Assembly: GCF_004335085.1 (NCBI RefSeq)
Contig: NZ_RQRS01000007.1
Location: 102,887-166,886, forward strand
DNA from: Pedobacter nototheniae
GTDB taxonomy: Bacteria > Bacteroidota > Bacteroidia > Sphingobacteriales > Sphingobacteriaceae
Direction of reading: 5' to 3'
DNA length: 64,000 nucleotides
The position numbers were made by a program, and so were the translations under genes. Each line of letters begins with the position of its first letter. Positions within the stretch are counted from its first letter, which is position 1. The notes beneath the pieces are model-generated. The model made no database searches. It was not told the origin of the DNA and was given only the letters and a program-made list of their open reading frames with translations. Below are positions 1-8,818 of the stretch, piece by piece.

Positions 1-1005
1 GAGATTTTAATGCTTATGGGCGCTTCGCCCGAAACTGCAGACCATGGAACTGCATTCATTAGAATTATGATGGGCGGAAGCATTATCATTGTTTTGCTGT
101 TTCTAATTAATGGGATTTTTAGAGGGGCTGGAAACGCTGCAATAGCTATGAGAAGCTTATGGATCGCTAATATTGCAAACATTATCTTATGTCCTATTTT
201 TATTAATGGCCTCGGTCCTATACCTGCGTTTGGATTAACAGGAGCTGCTATTGCAACTACTATTGGTCGTGGTTTAGGCGTTTGTTACCAAATTTATCAT
301 TTATTTAACGGGAAAAACGCTTTAAAAATAAAATTTGGCTTTTTAGTTCCAGAGTGGCAACAGATAAAAGCTATTATTAAAATTGCAGCACCCGGCGTTC
401 TTCAGTTTGTTATAGCTAGCTGCAGCTGGGTATTTTTAGCACAATTGGTAGCCACAACTGGTGGAGATCATGGTTCTGCTGGTTACCAAACAGCACTAAG
501 ATTAATGATGTTTTTTTTACTTCCTGCTTGGGGTTTAAGCAATGCCGCCGCCACACTAGTTGGACAAAATTTGGGGGCAGGACGTATAGACAGGGCAGAA
601 AAATCAGTATTTCAAACCATGAAGTATACAATCATTTTTATGGCTGTGGTAAGTGTTACCTTTTTAACTTGCGGACATTTATTTGCTGCATTTTTCACTA
701 AAGATCAACTCGTTATCAGTGTCGCATCTAAAGCATTAAAAATTTTAAGCTGTGGTTTTATAATCTATGGAATGGGAATGGTTTTAACAAGCGCATTTAA
801 TGGTGCTGGTGATACCTGGACACCAACAAAAATTAATGTTTTCGCCTTTTGGGTCTTTCAGATTCCTTTTGCCTATTTTTTGGCTAAATATATGGGAATG
901 GGACCAACAGGTGTTTTTATTGCCATACCAACAGCAGAAGTTGGAATTGCAATAGCCGCTTATATCTTGTTTAAAAAGGGTAAATGGAAAAAAATTAAAG
1001 TCTAA
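1..1005 (+). CDS. MATE family efflux transporter (3' part, start outside window)
   Basis: The reading frame is open from base 1, so this is the C-terminal part (about 334 residues) of a longer gene; MATE proteins are usually 440-460 residues. It is a chain of hydrophobic helices with the family-typical stretch VGQNLGAGRIDRAEK in the middle and a second such region near FNGAGDTWTP. MATE proteins export drugs or other cations across the inner membrane by antiport with H+ or Na+. The substrate cannot be read from the sequence. A good hairpin terminator follows the stop codon, so this ends its transcription unit. The family call is firm; the true start lies outside the window. Confidence 0.9.
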   Translation, partial: EILMLMGASPETADHGTAFIRIMMGGSIIIVLLFLINGIFRGAGNAAIAMRSLWIANIANIILCPIFINGLGPIPAFGLTGAAIATTIGRGLGVCYQIYHLFNGKNALKIKFGFLVPEWQQIKAIIKIAAPGVLQFVIASCSWVFLAQLVATTGGDHGSAGYQTALRLMMFFLLPAWGLSNAAATLVGQNLGAGRIDRAEKSVFQTMKYTIIFMAVVSVTFLTCGHLFAAFFTKDQLVISVASKALKILSCGFIIYGMGMVLTSAFNGAGDTWTPTKINVFAFWVFQIPFAYFLAKYMGMGPTGVFIAIPTAEVGIAIAAYILFKKGKWKKIKV

Positions 1006-1019
1006 TTTATCTTTATTTC

Positions 1020-1057
1020 AAACCACGTTATTTTAAAAATAATGTGGTTTGATTTTT
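1020..1057 (+). terminator. Rho-independent terminator of the MATE gene
   Basis: A perfect 7-bp stem AAACCAC / GTGGTTT (1020-1026 and 1044-1050) encloses an AT-rich part that can extend the stem, and is followed by GATTTTTT. It begins 15 bases after the MATE stop codon. Confidence 0.75.
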
Positions 1058-1097
1058 TATGAGCAGTTTATTGTATTGTATTCAAATCAATCTACAT

Positions 1098-1397
1098 TTA
1101 TTTAGAAGATTGAAAAACATTAAAGGTAATGGCTTCTCCAATAATTTTCAGAACAACAACACCGTGTTTTGGCACTTCAAATGTTTGTGTTTTAACATTT
1201 AGCGGGCCAAAATCTTTTGTTTTCCATAAATCCTGCATGGTGTACCCCTTATTAGATTCATTAATATTCACCCGAAAATTGTTCCAGCTAGACCATCCCA
1301 TAATTGGCGTTGTTTGGGTTGATGATTTCTGTTGTGCTGATGCTGTAGTTAAAATAGATCAAAAGAAAAAGCTCCAAATAATATTTTTCAGGTTCAT
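1098..1397 (-). pseudogene. Relic of a secreted GH27 alpha-galactosidase
   Basis: Read on the minus strand from an ATG at 1397, the frame gives a signal-peptide-like start (MNLKNIIWSFFF), an in-frame TGA, then SILTTASAQQ. Next comes PIMGWSSWNNFRVNINE, the N-terminal signature of glycoside hydrolase family 27. The frame then jumps straight to DLWKTKDFGPL and VPKHGVVVLKI, which is typical of the family's C-terminal beta domain, and stops at 1098. Intact enzymes are about 400 residues or more, so roughly 300 or more residues containing the catalytic barrel and both catalytic aspartates are missing. The nonsense codon and the internal deletion are seen directly; the family assignment rests on motif recognition. 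It cannot encode an active enzyme. Confidence 0.8.
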
Positions 1398-1600
1398 GTA
1401 TTTAAACTTAGGTTAAGTTATTCGAATATACTTTTTTATATAATTAGAATTTAAATATCATTCATTTTCTTCTGTGCAATAAGATTAAAAAACAGGTAAG
1501 AAGCATAGAAAAAAAGAGTCGCTTAAAGTCATAAATAAAATGAATATAGAATTATAAAATACCACAATATTTTCTCCCTTAAAATTTACCTTAAAAAAGC

Positions 1601-1608
1601 TATCTTTG
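1601..1608 (+). promoter_or_regulatory. TAnnTTTG -7 element of lepA
   Basis: TATCTTTG matches the Bacteroidota -7 consensus exactly and ends 7 bases before the lepA ATG. Transcription would start at or within a few bases of the start codon, so the mRNA would be leaderless or nearly so. No clear -33 TTTG partner is visible. Confidence 0.55.
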
Positions 1609-1615
1609 CGCAAAG

Positions 1616-3403
1616 ATGAAGCATATACGTAATTTTTGCATTATTGCACATATTGACCACGGTAAAAGCACCTTGGCCGATAGGTTATTAGAATATACCG
1701 AGACAATTTCGAAGCGTGAGGCGCAAGCACAATTGCTCGATAATATGGATTTGGAGCGTGAGAGAGGCATAACAATTAAAAGTCATGCCATACAAATGAA
1801 TTATAAAGTTGGTGGAATTGAATACAATTTCAACCTAATTGATACACCCGGTCACGTAGATTTTTCTTATGAAGTTTCTCGTTCAATCGCAGCTTGCGAA
1901 GGTGCTTTATTGATTGTGGATGCTTCACAAGGTATTCAGGCTCAAACAATTTCTAACTTATACCTTGCCTTAGAGCATGACCTTGAAATTATTCCTATTT
2001 TAAATAAAATGGATCTACCAGGCGCTATGCCTGAAGAGGTTAAGGATCAAATTATTGATTTAATTGGCTGTAAACGTGAAGATATTATTCCTGCATCTGG
2101 TAAAACAGGTATGGGTATCCCTGATATTATTCAAGCAATTGTAGACCGTGTACCTGCTCCTGTCGGTAATCCTGATGGTGAGTTGCAAGCGTTAATTTTC
2201 GACTCTGTTTTTAACTCATTCAGAGGGATTATTGCTTATTATAAAGTAGTTAACGGAGAAATTAAAAAAGGAGACAAAGTTAAATTCATCAACACTGGTA
2301 AACAATATTTAGCAGATGAAGTTGGTGTTTTAAAACTTGACATGTCTCCGCGAAGCGTAGTTAAAACCGGTGATGTAGGCTATATTATTTCCGGTATTAA
2401 AGAAGCTCGTGAAGTAAAAGTTGGTGATACAATAACAACTGTTGATAGGCCAGCTGCTGAAGCAATTCAAGGTTTTGAAGAGGTTAAGCCAATGGTTTTT
2501 GCTGGTATTTACCCAGTTGATACCGACGAATTTGAAGAGTTGCGTGAAGCCATGCACAAATTGCAACTTAATGATGCATCAATTGTTTTCGAACCAGAAA
2601 GTTCTGCCGCATTAGGTTTCGGTTTCCGTTGTGGTTTCCTTGGTATGCTTCACATGGAAATTATCCAGGAGCGTTTAGAGCGTGAGTTCGATATGACGGT
2701 AATTACCACCGTACCGAACGTATCTTATATTGCCCACACTACAAAGGGTGATGAAATTATTGTAAATAATCCTTCAGATTTACCTGATCCAAGTAAGCTT
2801 GATTCTGTAGAAGAACCTTATATTAAAGCTAATATTATCACTAAAGCTGAGTTTGTTGGTCCAGTAATGTCTCTTTGTATTCAAAAAAGAGGTATCATCG
2901 TTAATCAATCTTATTTAACTTCAGATCGTGTTGAATTGATTTTTGAAATGCCGATGGGTGAAATTGTATTTGATTTTTATGATAAGTTAAAAACGATTTC
3001 AAAAGGCTACGCTTCATTCGATTATCATCAAGTTGGTTATCGTAAATCTGATCTAGTAAGATTGGATATGTTGCTAAATGATGAACCTGTTGATGCTTTA
3101 TCATCATTAATTCACAGAAGTAATGCTTACGATTTTGGAAAGAAAATCTGCGAAAAATTAAGGGAGTTAATCCCACGCCAGCAATTTGAAATTAAAATTC
3201 AAGCATCTATCGGTGCTAAGGTTATTGCTCGTGAAACACTCAGTGCTTTGCGTAAGGATGTTACTGCAAAATGTTATGGCGGTGATATTTCTCGTAAACG
3301 TAAATTACTTGAAAAACAGAAAAAGGGTAAAAAACGCATGCGCCAGGTTGGAAACGTAGAAATTCCACAAACGGCATTTATGGCAGTTTTGAAATTAGAT
3401 TAA
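1616..3403 (+). CDS. lepA: Elongation factor 4 (LepA), back-translocating GTPase
   Basis: This 595-residue protein has the usual LepA length. It carries the translational GTPase motifs: AHIDHGKS (residues 11-18, P-loop), RERGITIKS (about 48-56, switch I), DTPGH (76-80) and NKMD (130-133). It ends with the LepA-specific C-terminal domain rich in basic residues ([25 protein letters not shown]). LepA binds ribosomes and is thought to help biogenesis or rescue of stalled or mistranslocated ribosomes. The ATG at 1616 gives the canonical N-terminus [18 protein letters not shown], which fixes the start. It appears to be transcribed alone from a promoter directly upstream, and an imperfect hairpin follows the stop. 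Confidence 0.98.
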   Translation: MKHIRNFCIIAHIDHGKSTLADRLLEYTETISKREAQAQLLDNMDLERERGITIKSHAIQMNYKVGGIEYNFNLIDTPGHVDFSYEVSRSIAACEGALLIVDASQGIQAQTISNLYLALEHDLEIIPILNKMDLPGAMPEEVKDQIIDLIGCKREDIIPASGKTGMGIPDIIQAIVDRVPAPVGNPDGELQALIFDSVFNSFRGIIAYYKVVNGEIKKGDKVKFINTGKQYLADEVGVLKLDMSPRSVVKTGDVGYIISGIKEAREVKVGDTITTVDRPAAEAIQGFEEVKPMVFAGIYPVDTDEFEELREAMHKLQLNDASIVFEPESSAALGFGFRCGFLGMLHMEIIQERLEREFDMTVITTVPNVSYIAHTTKGDEIIVNNPSDLPDPSKLDSVEEPYIKANIITKAEFVGPVMSLCIQKRGIIVNQSYLTSDRVELIFEMPMGEIVFDFYDKLKTISKGYASFDYHQVGYRKSDLVRLDMLLNDEPVDALSSLIHRSNAYDFGKKICEKLRELIPRQQFEIKIQASIGAKVIARETLSALRKDVTAKCYGGDISRKRKLLEKQKKGKKRMRQVGNVEIPQTAFMAVLKLD

Positions 3404-3423
3404 AAAGTTAGATTTAGAGCGTT

Positions 3424-3460
3424 GATATGAGATTTAAATTTCTGTTTTAAACCTCATATC
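3424..3460 (+). terminator. Imperfect hairpin after lepA
   Basis: A 15-bp inverted repeat with one mismatch (GATATGAGATTTAAA / TTTAAACCTCATATC) with a 7-base loop lies 20 bases after the lepA stop. The downstream bases are only moderately T-rich (TTAGCTTTAGTTTCTT), so termination strength is uncertain. Confidence 0.45.
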
Positions 3461-3491
3461 TTAGCTTTAGTTTCTTATATATTATAGTAGA

Positions 3492-4373
3492 ATGCAGTTA
3501 CTCGACGGAAAATACGTATCAGAAAAAGTTAAGCTTCAAATTGCTCAAGAAGCTGCAGATTTTTTAAAAACCAGCGGTCGTAAACCACACTTAGTTGCCA
3601 TTTTAGTTGGCAATGATGGAGGTAGTGAAACTTACGTAGCCAGTAAAATGAAAAACTGCGAGAAAGTTGGTTTTAAATCTTCTTTATACAGATATGATAA
3701 TTCCGTAACTGAGGAAGAATTATTGCAAAAGATTGAAGAGATAAATCAAGATGCTGATGTAGATGGTTTAATTGTTCAATTACCTCTTCCTAAACATATT
3801 GATCCAGAAAAAGTAACAGAAAAAATCGACCATCGTAAAGATGTTGATGGCTTTCATCCAGTAAATTTAGGTAGAATGATACGTAATTTGCCTTGCTTTA
3901 TTCCTGCCACTCCCTACGGGATTTTATTAATGTTACAAGCATACAATATCGATACAACTGGCAAACATTGTGTTGTTGTAGGTAGAAGTAATATTGTTGG
4001 CAGTCCGATGAGTATTTTAATGGCTCGTAATGCAAACCCAGGCAATTGTACAGTTACACTTACCCATTCTAAAACTAAAGACCTTACGGCGCAAATTTTA
4101 CAGGCAGATATTATTATTGCCGCAATTGGTAAAAAGAACTTTGTAACAGCAGACATGGTTAAGCCAGGCGCTATAATTATTGATGTTGGTATAAACCGTG
4201 AAACTTCTACTGAAACAAAATCTGGCTACAAATTATTTGGTGATGTAGATTTTGAAAATGTAGCGCCGAAGTCATCTTATATTACGCCTGTTCCTGGCGG
4301 TGTAGGTTTAATGACTATAGTTGGTTTATTAAAAAACACTTTAGCATCTTCTAGAAAAGAGATTTATCCATAA
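3492..4373 (+). CDS. folD: Bifunctional methylenetetrahydrofolate dehydrogenase / methenyltetrahydrofolate cyclohydrolase
   Basis: FolD interconverts 5,10-methylene-, 5,10-methenyl- and 10-formyl-tetrahydrofolate in the cytoplasm, using NADP(H). The 293-residue length is normal. Visible motifs are YVASKMK (Tyr48 and catalytic Lys52), [20 protein letters not shown], the Rossmann-type [14 protein letters not shown], and [11 protein letters not shown] near the C-terminus. The start gives [14 protein letters not shown], which fits the family. It lies 88 bases after lepA, separated by an imperfect hairpin. No sign of transfer or damage. Confidence 0.97.
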   Translation: MQLLDGKYVSEKVKLQIAQEAADFLKTSGRKPHLVAILVGNDGGSETYVASKMKNCEKVGFKSSLYRYDNSVTEEELLQKIEEINQDADVDGLIVQLPLPKHIDPEKVTEKIDHRKDVDGFHPVNLGRMIRNLPCFIPATPYGILLMLQAYNIDTTGKHCVVVGRSNIVGSPMSILMARNANPGNCTVTLTHSKTKDLTAQILQADIIIAAIGKKNFVTADMVKPGAIIIDVGINRETSTETKSGYKLFGDVDFENVAPKSSYITPVPGGVGLMTIVGLLKNTLASSRKEIYP

Positions 4374-4452
4374 AGATTACTGCCTGATAACAAGGATCTT
4401 ATATAGTTATTTTTATACGTATTAAATATTTTTTAATCACGTAATTAAAATG

Positions 4453-4460
4453 TATATTTG
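4453..4460 (+). promoter_or_regulatory. TAnnTTTG -7 element of the DUF6364/PIN pair
   Basis: TATATTTG matches the Bacteroidota -7 consensus and ends 16 bases before the ATG at 4477. It overlaps the more upstream ATG at 4450, which argues that 4450 is not the translation start. Confidence 0.5.
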
Positions 4461-4476
4461 TGTAAATCATAAAAAG

Positions 4477-4725
4477 ATGGATACCAAATTAACATTAAGC
4501 TTAGATCAGGAAGTTGTAACTAAGGCTAAAAAATATGCTGCTGATCACAACATCAGTTTATCTCGCCTTATTGAGTATCTTTTAACTCAGGTTACTTCCA
4601 ACGAATATAAATCATTAGAAGAGTACCCTATTTCTGATTGGGTAAGCATGGTTGCCGAAGGTGAAGTTGAGTATAAAAAAACATCTAAATCTTCAAAAGA
4701 TGAATTCTTTTCTTCCAGAAAGTAA
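4477..4725 (+). CDS. DUF6364 family protein, probable antitoxin
   Basis: This 82-residue protein starts MDTKLTLSLDQEVVTKAKKY. The short beta strand followed by two predicted helices (AADHNISLSRLIEYLL) resembles the ribbon-helix-helix type fold of DUF6364 antitoxin-like proteins. A start at 4450 would add nine residues but sits inside the predicted promoter, so 4477 is preferred. The gene lies three bases upstream of a PIN-domain gene, which is the standard antitoxin-toxin order. Inferred role: it neutralises the PIN ribonuclease and may bind its own promoter. The family call is by sequence pattern and the antitoxin role rests on the neighbour. Confidence 0.75.
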   Translation: MDTKLTLSLDQEVVTKAKKYAADHNISLSRLIEYLLTQVTSNEYKSLEEYPISDWVSMVAEGEVEYKKTSKSSKDEFFSSRK

Positions 4726-4728
4726 TTA

Positions 4729-5151
4729 ATGCTAAAGATTTTTTTAGATGCCAATGTGTTGGTTTCTGTTCTCAATAAGGAATATCCATTATTTACTTAT
4801 TCTTCCAGAATTTTAAGCCTTGCCTCGAATCCAAAGTTTGAAGTTTACACCTCTCCTCTTTGCCTTGCAATAGCCTTTTACTTTGCAGAAAAAAAACAAA
4901 ATGCTCAAATGGCTAAAGAAAAGATAGATTTGCTCTGTAAGCATATCAAAATAGCTGAAAACTCAATGCATGGCGTTCATCATACCTTAATAAATAAGGC
5001 GATTCATGATTTTGAAGACGGTTTAGAATATCACGCAGCCAAGGAAAAAGGCTGTAAATGTATAATAACAGAAGATATTGAAGATTTCTACTTTTCGGAG
5101 ATTGAAGTATTAAATTGTAAAGCATTTTTTAAACAATACTTATCGGTTTAA
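4729..5151 (+). CDS. PIN domain protein, probable ribonuclease toxin
   Basis: This 140-residue protein has the single-domain PIN layout. It starts MLKIFLDANVLVSVL, with the first conserved Asp at residue 7. It has a Glu in the third helix region (about residue 54), the DFEDGLEYHAA motif (Asp94, Asp97) and IITEDIEDF near residues 113-120 (Asp119). These acidic residues normally bind Mg2+ for RNA cleavage. The start follows the DUF6364 stop by three bases, so the pair is co-translated. In such type II modules the toxin cleaves RNA when the antitoxin is degraded. The RNA target is unknown. Its stop codon shares the bases TTAA with the stop of the convergent Rieske gene. Confidence 0.8.
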   Translation: MLKIFLDANVLVSVLNKEYPLFTYSSRILSLASNPKFEVYTSPLCLAIAFYFAEKKQNAQMAKEKIDLLCKHIKIAENSMHGVHHTLINKAIHDFEDGLEYHAAKEKGCKCIITEDIEDFYFSEIEVLNCKAFFKQYLSV

Positions 5152-5489
5152 GACCAAAGTTTTGTCCACCAGCTTTCTTCAAAACCAATATATAAACCAT
5201 CATCTCTTATTTCCGTTGGGTAAATATTTATATAATCACCTTGACCTTCTGCCCCTCTTCCAGTTTTTAAGTTATATTCATATCTATGAATTGGGCAAAC
5301 CAGATTTCCATTTTTGCACCAACCGCCATTAAAATGGCCACCAGCATGTGGACAATAAGCTTGTGTAGCAAAAATTTGTTCGCCATCCTTAATAATACAA
5401 ATTTGCTTTCCTTCAATTTTTACTAAATGGATGGCATCGGTTTTAGGAATTTGAAAATTATTTAAAGCTTTAAACCAACGCATTTGCAT
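5148..5489 (-). CDS. Rieske [2Fe-2S] domain protein
   Basis: This 113-residue protein is a stand-alone Rieske ferredoxin. It has both cluster-binding boxes: YCPHAG with Cys46 and His48, and VCPIHRYEYN with Cys65 and His68. The two Cys-x-His / Cys-x2-His pairs hold a 2Fe-2S cluster. There is no signal peptide or membrane helix, so it is probably a soluble electron carrier, like NirD or dioxygenase ferredoxin subunits. No oxygenase or reductase partner lies nearby. The start may be residue 1 or Met3 (MRWFKALNNF). It is convergent with the PIN gene and the two stop codons overlap. Confidence 0.85.
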   Translation of the reverse strand: MQMRWFKALNNFQIPKTDAIHLVKIEGKQICIIKDGEQIFATQAYCPHAGGHFNGGWCKNGNLVCPIHRYEYNLKTGRGAEGQGDYINIYPTEIRDDGLYIGFEESWWTKLWS

Positions 5490-5590
5490 AAAATTTTAGA
5501 CGAGTATTTATTTGTTTCTTCATCTAAGGGTTATTTTTTACTAAGATAAAGTTTTACACCGATTTTTTTAGGATATTTGCATCCTCAAAA

Positions 5591-6214
5591 ATGAAACAAG
5601 ACATACCAGAAGACGGCACTTTACTTCCTTTAATGGAAGAGTTTTACACGATACAGGGCGAAGGATTTAACACGGGAAAAGCGGCTTATTTTATTCGCTT
5701 AGGTGGTTGCGATGTTGGTTGCCACTGGTGTGATGTTAAAGAAAGTTGGGACGCAGAGATGCATCCGCTTACTCCTGCGGATGTTATTGTGGAGAATGCA
5801 AAAAAATATCCAGGTAAGGCAGTTGTAATTACTGGTGGCGAACCTTTAATTTATAATTTAGATTATCTTACTTCTAAGCTACAAGCGGAAGGGATTTTAA
5901 CTTTTATTGAAACTTCTGGTGCTTATCCATTATCAGGTAACTGGGATTGGATTTGCTTATCTCCTAAAAAATTCAAGGCACCAAGGCCAGATATTACACC
6001 TTTTGCAAATGAGCTAAAAGTAATTGTATTTAATAAAAGTGATTTTAAATGGGCTGAAGAATATGCACAGTCTGTATCTCCAGGATGTAAACTATACTTG
6101 CAGCCAGAGTGGTCTAAATCAAAGGAAATGACGCCTTTAATTATAGATTACGTAATGGCAAATCCAAAATGGGAAATTTCCTTACAAACGCACAAATTTT
6201 TAAATATTCCTTAA
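5591..6214 (+). CDS. queE: 7-carboxy-7-deazaguanine synthase
   Basis: QueE is a radical SAM enzyme that converts 6-carboxytetrahydropterin to 7-carboxy-7-deazaguanine, the ring-contraction step of queuosine and preQ0 synthesis. The 207-residue protein has IQGEGFNTGKAAYFIRLGGC followed by the family's CxxxCxxC cluster motif (Cys40, Cys44, Cys47). It also has TGGEPL at 81-86, typical of radical SAM proteins, and ends with a QTHKFLNIP motif seen in the family. A near-consensus promoter element GATATTTG lies at 5572-5579. No other queuosine genes are adjacent. Confidence 0.95.
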   Translation: MKQDIPEDGTLLPLMEEFYTIQGEGFNTGKAAYFIRLGGCDVGCHWCDVKESWDAEMHPLTPADVIVENAKKYPGKAVVITGGEPLIYNLDYLTSKLQAEGILTFIETSGAYPLSGNWDWICLSPKKFKAPRPDITPFANELKVIVFNKSDFKWAEEYAQSVSPGCKLYLQPEWSKSKEMTPLIIDYVMANPKWEISLQTHKFLNIP

Positions 6215-6225
6215 ATAGTTTACAT

Positions 6226-6233
6226 TAGCTTTG
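6226..6233 (+). promoter_or_regulatory. TAnnTTTG -7 element of the OmpA-type gene
   Basis: TAGCTTTG is an exact match to the Bacteroidota -7 consensus, 19 bases upstream of the ATG at 6253 and just after the queE stop. It suggests independent transcription from queE. Confidence 0.45.
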
Positions 6234-6252
6234 ATAACCAAATGTTAATGTA

Positions 6253-8133
6253 ATGAAAAATAGCTTAATCATTTTATTTAGCATACTGAGCATTTATTGT
6301 TTTGGGCAAAATCCGAATAAGAAAGCACAGAACTTATTTGAGAAAGCTAATCCTTTTATTCAGAAACAAGATTATAATGCAGCAGCACAACTGTTGGAAA
6401 GCGCTATACAAACTGATCCACAGTTTCAAAATGCGATAATAGTTTTGGCTGATCTTTACCGAATACAAAAAAAATATACTGAGGCGAAGCTTAATTATCA
6501 GAAAGCCATTAACATTAATAAAAATGTTTTGCCAGAAGTTATTTTCAATCTGGCACAAATGGAATTCGCCACTTCGGAATATTCAAAAGCCAGGCAACAT
6601 TTTGAAGAGTTTATCACATTAGATAAATCGTCTGAAAGAAATAAAAAAGCAAAAAAGTACCTTTTAGATTGTGATTTTGCTATTGAAGGAATTAAAAAGC
6701 CAGTTAAATATACACCCAAAAATCTTGGCGAAGGTGTAAATACTTCAAATGCCGAATATTTTCCTGCCCTAACGGCTGATGGAGAGACCTTAATTTTTAC
6801 TAGACAAATTAATGGCAATGAAGATTTTTGGACATCCCAGTTTAAAAATAATAAGTGGAATACTGCTACCCCACTTTCGAGTAAAATAAATACGGCAAAA
6901 TACAATGAAGGTGCTCAAACGATATCTCCTGATGGTAAGTACTTATTCTTTACTGGTTGTAATCGTCCTGATGGTTTAGGCAGATGCGATATTTACGTTT
7001 CCCACAGAGAAGGTGCAGATTGGGGAGAGCCTTACAATATCGGTAGCCCCGTAAATTCAGAATACTGGGAATCACAGCCGTCTATTAGTCCTGATGGAAG
7101 TACGCTCTATTTTGTAAGTAACCGTCCTGGCGGTTTAGGTGGTTATGATATTTGGAAAAGTACAATTACAGATTCAAAATGGGGACCTGCAGTAAACCTT
7201 GGTCCTGATATTAATACACCATATGATGAAAATACTCCATTTATTCATGCAGATGGTAAAACATTATACTTTTCATCAGATGGGTGGCCAGGGTTTGGAA
7301 ACAAAGATATTTTTTACAGTCGCTTGGATGATTCCGGTAAATGGCAAAAACCAGTTAATTTAGGTTATCCTGTAAATTCTTTCGATGATGAAAGTGGCTT
7401 AATAGTTAGTGCTGATGGTAATTATGGCTTCTTCTCTTCTAATTTTAAAGATGGATATGGCTTGCAGGATATTTATAGTTTCGGGATACCTGAACAAGCA
7501 AAACCCTTAAAAATAAGCTACGTAAAAGGTATTGTAAAGGATAAAGACAGTCAGAAAACAATAGAAAGCAATGTACAGGTTGTTGATTTAAAAACAAATA
7601 AAACAGTTTTTGATGATTATACAGATCCAACAACGGGAAGCTTTTTAGCCGTAATGCCCGTTGGCAGTAATTACATGTTTAATGTAAATGCTGAAGGTTA
7701 TATGTTTTATTCAGAAAACTTTGAATTAAAGCCTGGTGACATTAATAGTCCTTATCAAATTGAGGTTTTTATTGAAAAAATTAAGGCTGGTGGCAATGTA
7801 ACTTTAAAAAACATTTTCTTTGATACCAATAAATACAATCTTCTGCCAGCCTCTATTAAAGAATTAGAAATTCTAATTGGTTTTTTAAACGATAATTCAA
7901 CGGTAGAGATTGAAATACAAGGCCATACCGATAATGTTGGTGATGATAAATTGAACGAAAAGCTATCTTTAAACAGAGCTAATGCAGTTTATGAATATCT
8001 GATAAGGAATAAGATTAGTGCTAAAAGACTTACTTTTAAAGGATTTGGTGCCAATAAACCAATTGCAGATAACAAAACTGAATTAGGTAGAAAAAATAAT
8101 CGAAGAACTTCTTTTGTAATTACGAAAGTATAA
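6253..8133 (+). CDS. TPR-PD40-CRD-OmpA envelope protein (PorE-like architecture)
   Basis: The 626-residue protein has a signal peptide (MKNSLIILFSILSIYCFGQ) and then four regions. Tetratricopeptide-like helices span about residues 20-130. PD40/WD40-like propeller blades span about 165-415, with repeated SPDGKYLFF, SPDGSTLYF and ADGKTLYF motifs. A carboxypeptidase-regulatory-like domain spans about 425-505. A C-terminal OmpA peptidoglycan-binding domain spans about 515-626, with IQGHTDNVGDD and NRRTSFVI. The OmpA domain should anchor it to peptidoglycan in the periplasm. The same domain order occurs in PorE of the type IX secretion system, but also in other Bacteroidota paralogues, so the exact role is open. 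No clear lipobox is seen. Its stop is three bases from that of the convergent lipoprotein gene. Confidence 0.88.
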   Translation: MKNSLIILFSILSIYCFGQNPNKKAQNLFEKANPFIQKQDYNAAAQLLESAIQTDPQFQNAIIVLADLYRIQKKYTEAKLNYQKAININKNVLPEVIFNLAQMEFATSEYSKARQHFEEFITLDKSSERNKKAKKYLLDCDFAIEGIKKPVKYTPKNLGEGVNTSNAEYFPALTADGETLIFTRQINGNEDFWTSQFKNNKWNTATPLSSKINTAKYNEGAQTISPDGKYLFFTGCNRPDGLGRCDIYVSHREGADWGEPYNIGSPVNSEYWESQPSISPDGSTLYFVSNRPGGLGGYDIWKSTITDSKWGPAVNLGPDINTPYDENTPFIHADGKTLYFSSDGWPGFGNKDIFYSRLDDSGKWQKPVNLGYPVNSFDDESGLIVSADGNYGFFSSNFKDGYGLQDIYSFGIPEQAKPLKISYVKGIVKDKDSQKTIESNVQVVDLKTNKTVFDDYTDPTTGSFLAVMPVGSNYMFNVNAEGYMFYSENFELKPGDINSPYQIEVFIEKIKAGGNVTLKNIFFDTNKYNLLPASIKELEILIGFLNDNSTVEIEIQGHTDNVGDDKLNEKLSLNRANAVYEYLIRNKISAKRLTFKGFGANKPIADNKTELGRKNNRRTSFVITKV

Positions 8134-8136
8134 TCC

Positions 8137-8802
8137 TTATTTTTTCAAGCTAAAAGGATATAAATTTTTATCAATTTCTACTACTAAGCTATCGGCTTTT
8201 TTTTTTTCAAGAATATACACATTCGATTCCCATTTTTGCATTAATGAGGCCATTCCACTTGCTACATCTCCTAAACGTTTAGATTGTAATTTAATAAAGC
8301 GTTTATTTTTTTGGGTTCCGTCATCTAAAACTTTATCTACATAAATGGCATGCCCGGTGTTATTAACTTCTCCCATAACCATTATTGGAGCTTTTGGGTG
8401 AGAAACAATAAATACAAGGTTTTTATTAAAATCTATTGAGTTTACTTGTACCGAATAATCTTCTTTATTTACTCTGAATCTTTTTTCGGTATAATCTCCA
8501 ATAATATTATTTAATTGCTCAGCACTAACAACAGGTAGAAAGGCTACATCATCATAAAGCGGTAGATCTTGTTCCTCCTCTGATTGAATTTGTAAAGTGC
8601 TATCAGCTCCGGATTCTTTTGCGCTGTTCATTAGCACATTATTCATGTTATTAGCAAAATCCTTCATTCTGCCGCTGCCTGGTCTTAACGAAGTTTCAAA
8701 ACTAAAATTATGCTTTACTTCTACCGTATTATTACAAGAAGTTAAAAGGCAGAATACCGATAAAATGGCAATGCCGGATTTTTTTAAGAGATTGTAATTC
8801 AT
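8137..8802 (-). CDS. Lipoprotein of unknown function
   Basis: I do not recognise this protein. From the ATG at 8802 it has 221 residues and starts with a lipoprotein signal peptide (MNYNLLKKSGIAILSVFCLLTSCNN), with the lipobox LTSC. A longer frame could start at 8865 but would run into the upstream gene and push the signal peptide inward, so 8802 is preferred. The mature part is mixed alpha/beta and polar, with an acidic stretch (QSEEEQDLPLYDD). It lies 16 bases after a DUF2071 gene and is probably the last gene of a kdsA-DUF2071-lipoprotein unit. This suggests an envelope role, but nothing more specific is supported. Confidence 0.75.
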   Translation of the reverse strand: MNYNLLKKSGIAILSVFCLLTSCNNTVEVKHNFSFETSLRPGSGRMKDFANNMNNVLMNSAKESGADSTLQIQSEEEQDLPLYDDVAFLPVVSAEQLNNIIGDYTEKRFRVNKEDYSVQVNSIDFNKNLVFIVSHPKAPIMVMGEVNNTGHAIYVDKVLDDGTQKNKRFIKLQSKRLGDVASGMASLMQKWESNVYILEKKKADSLVVEIDKNLYPFSLKK

Positions 8803-8818
8803 GCTTAAAGATAATAAT

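Noticed and set aside
1129..1416. Plus-strand 95-residue frame
   Set aside because: It is the antisense of the GH27 relic, which has recognisable family motifs on the minus strand. No protein features on the plus strand.
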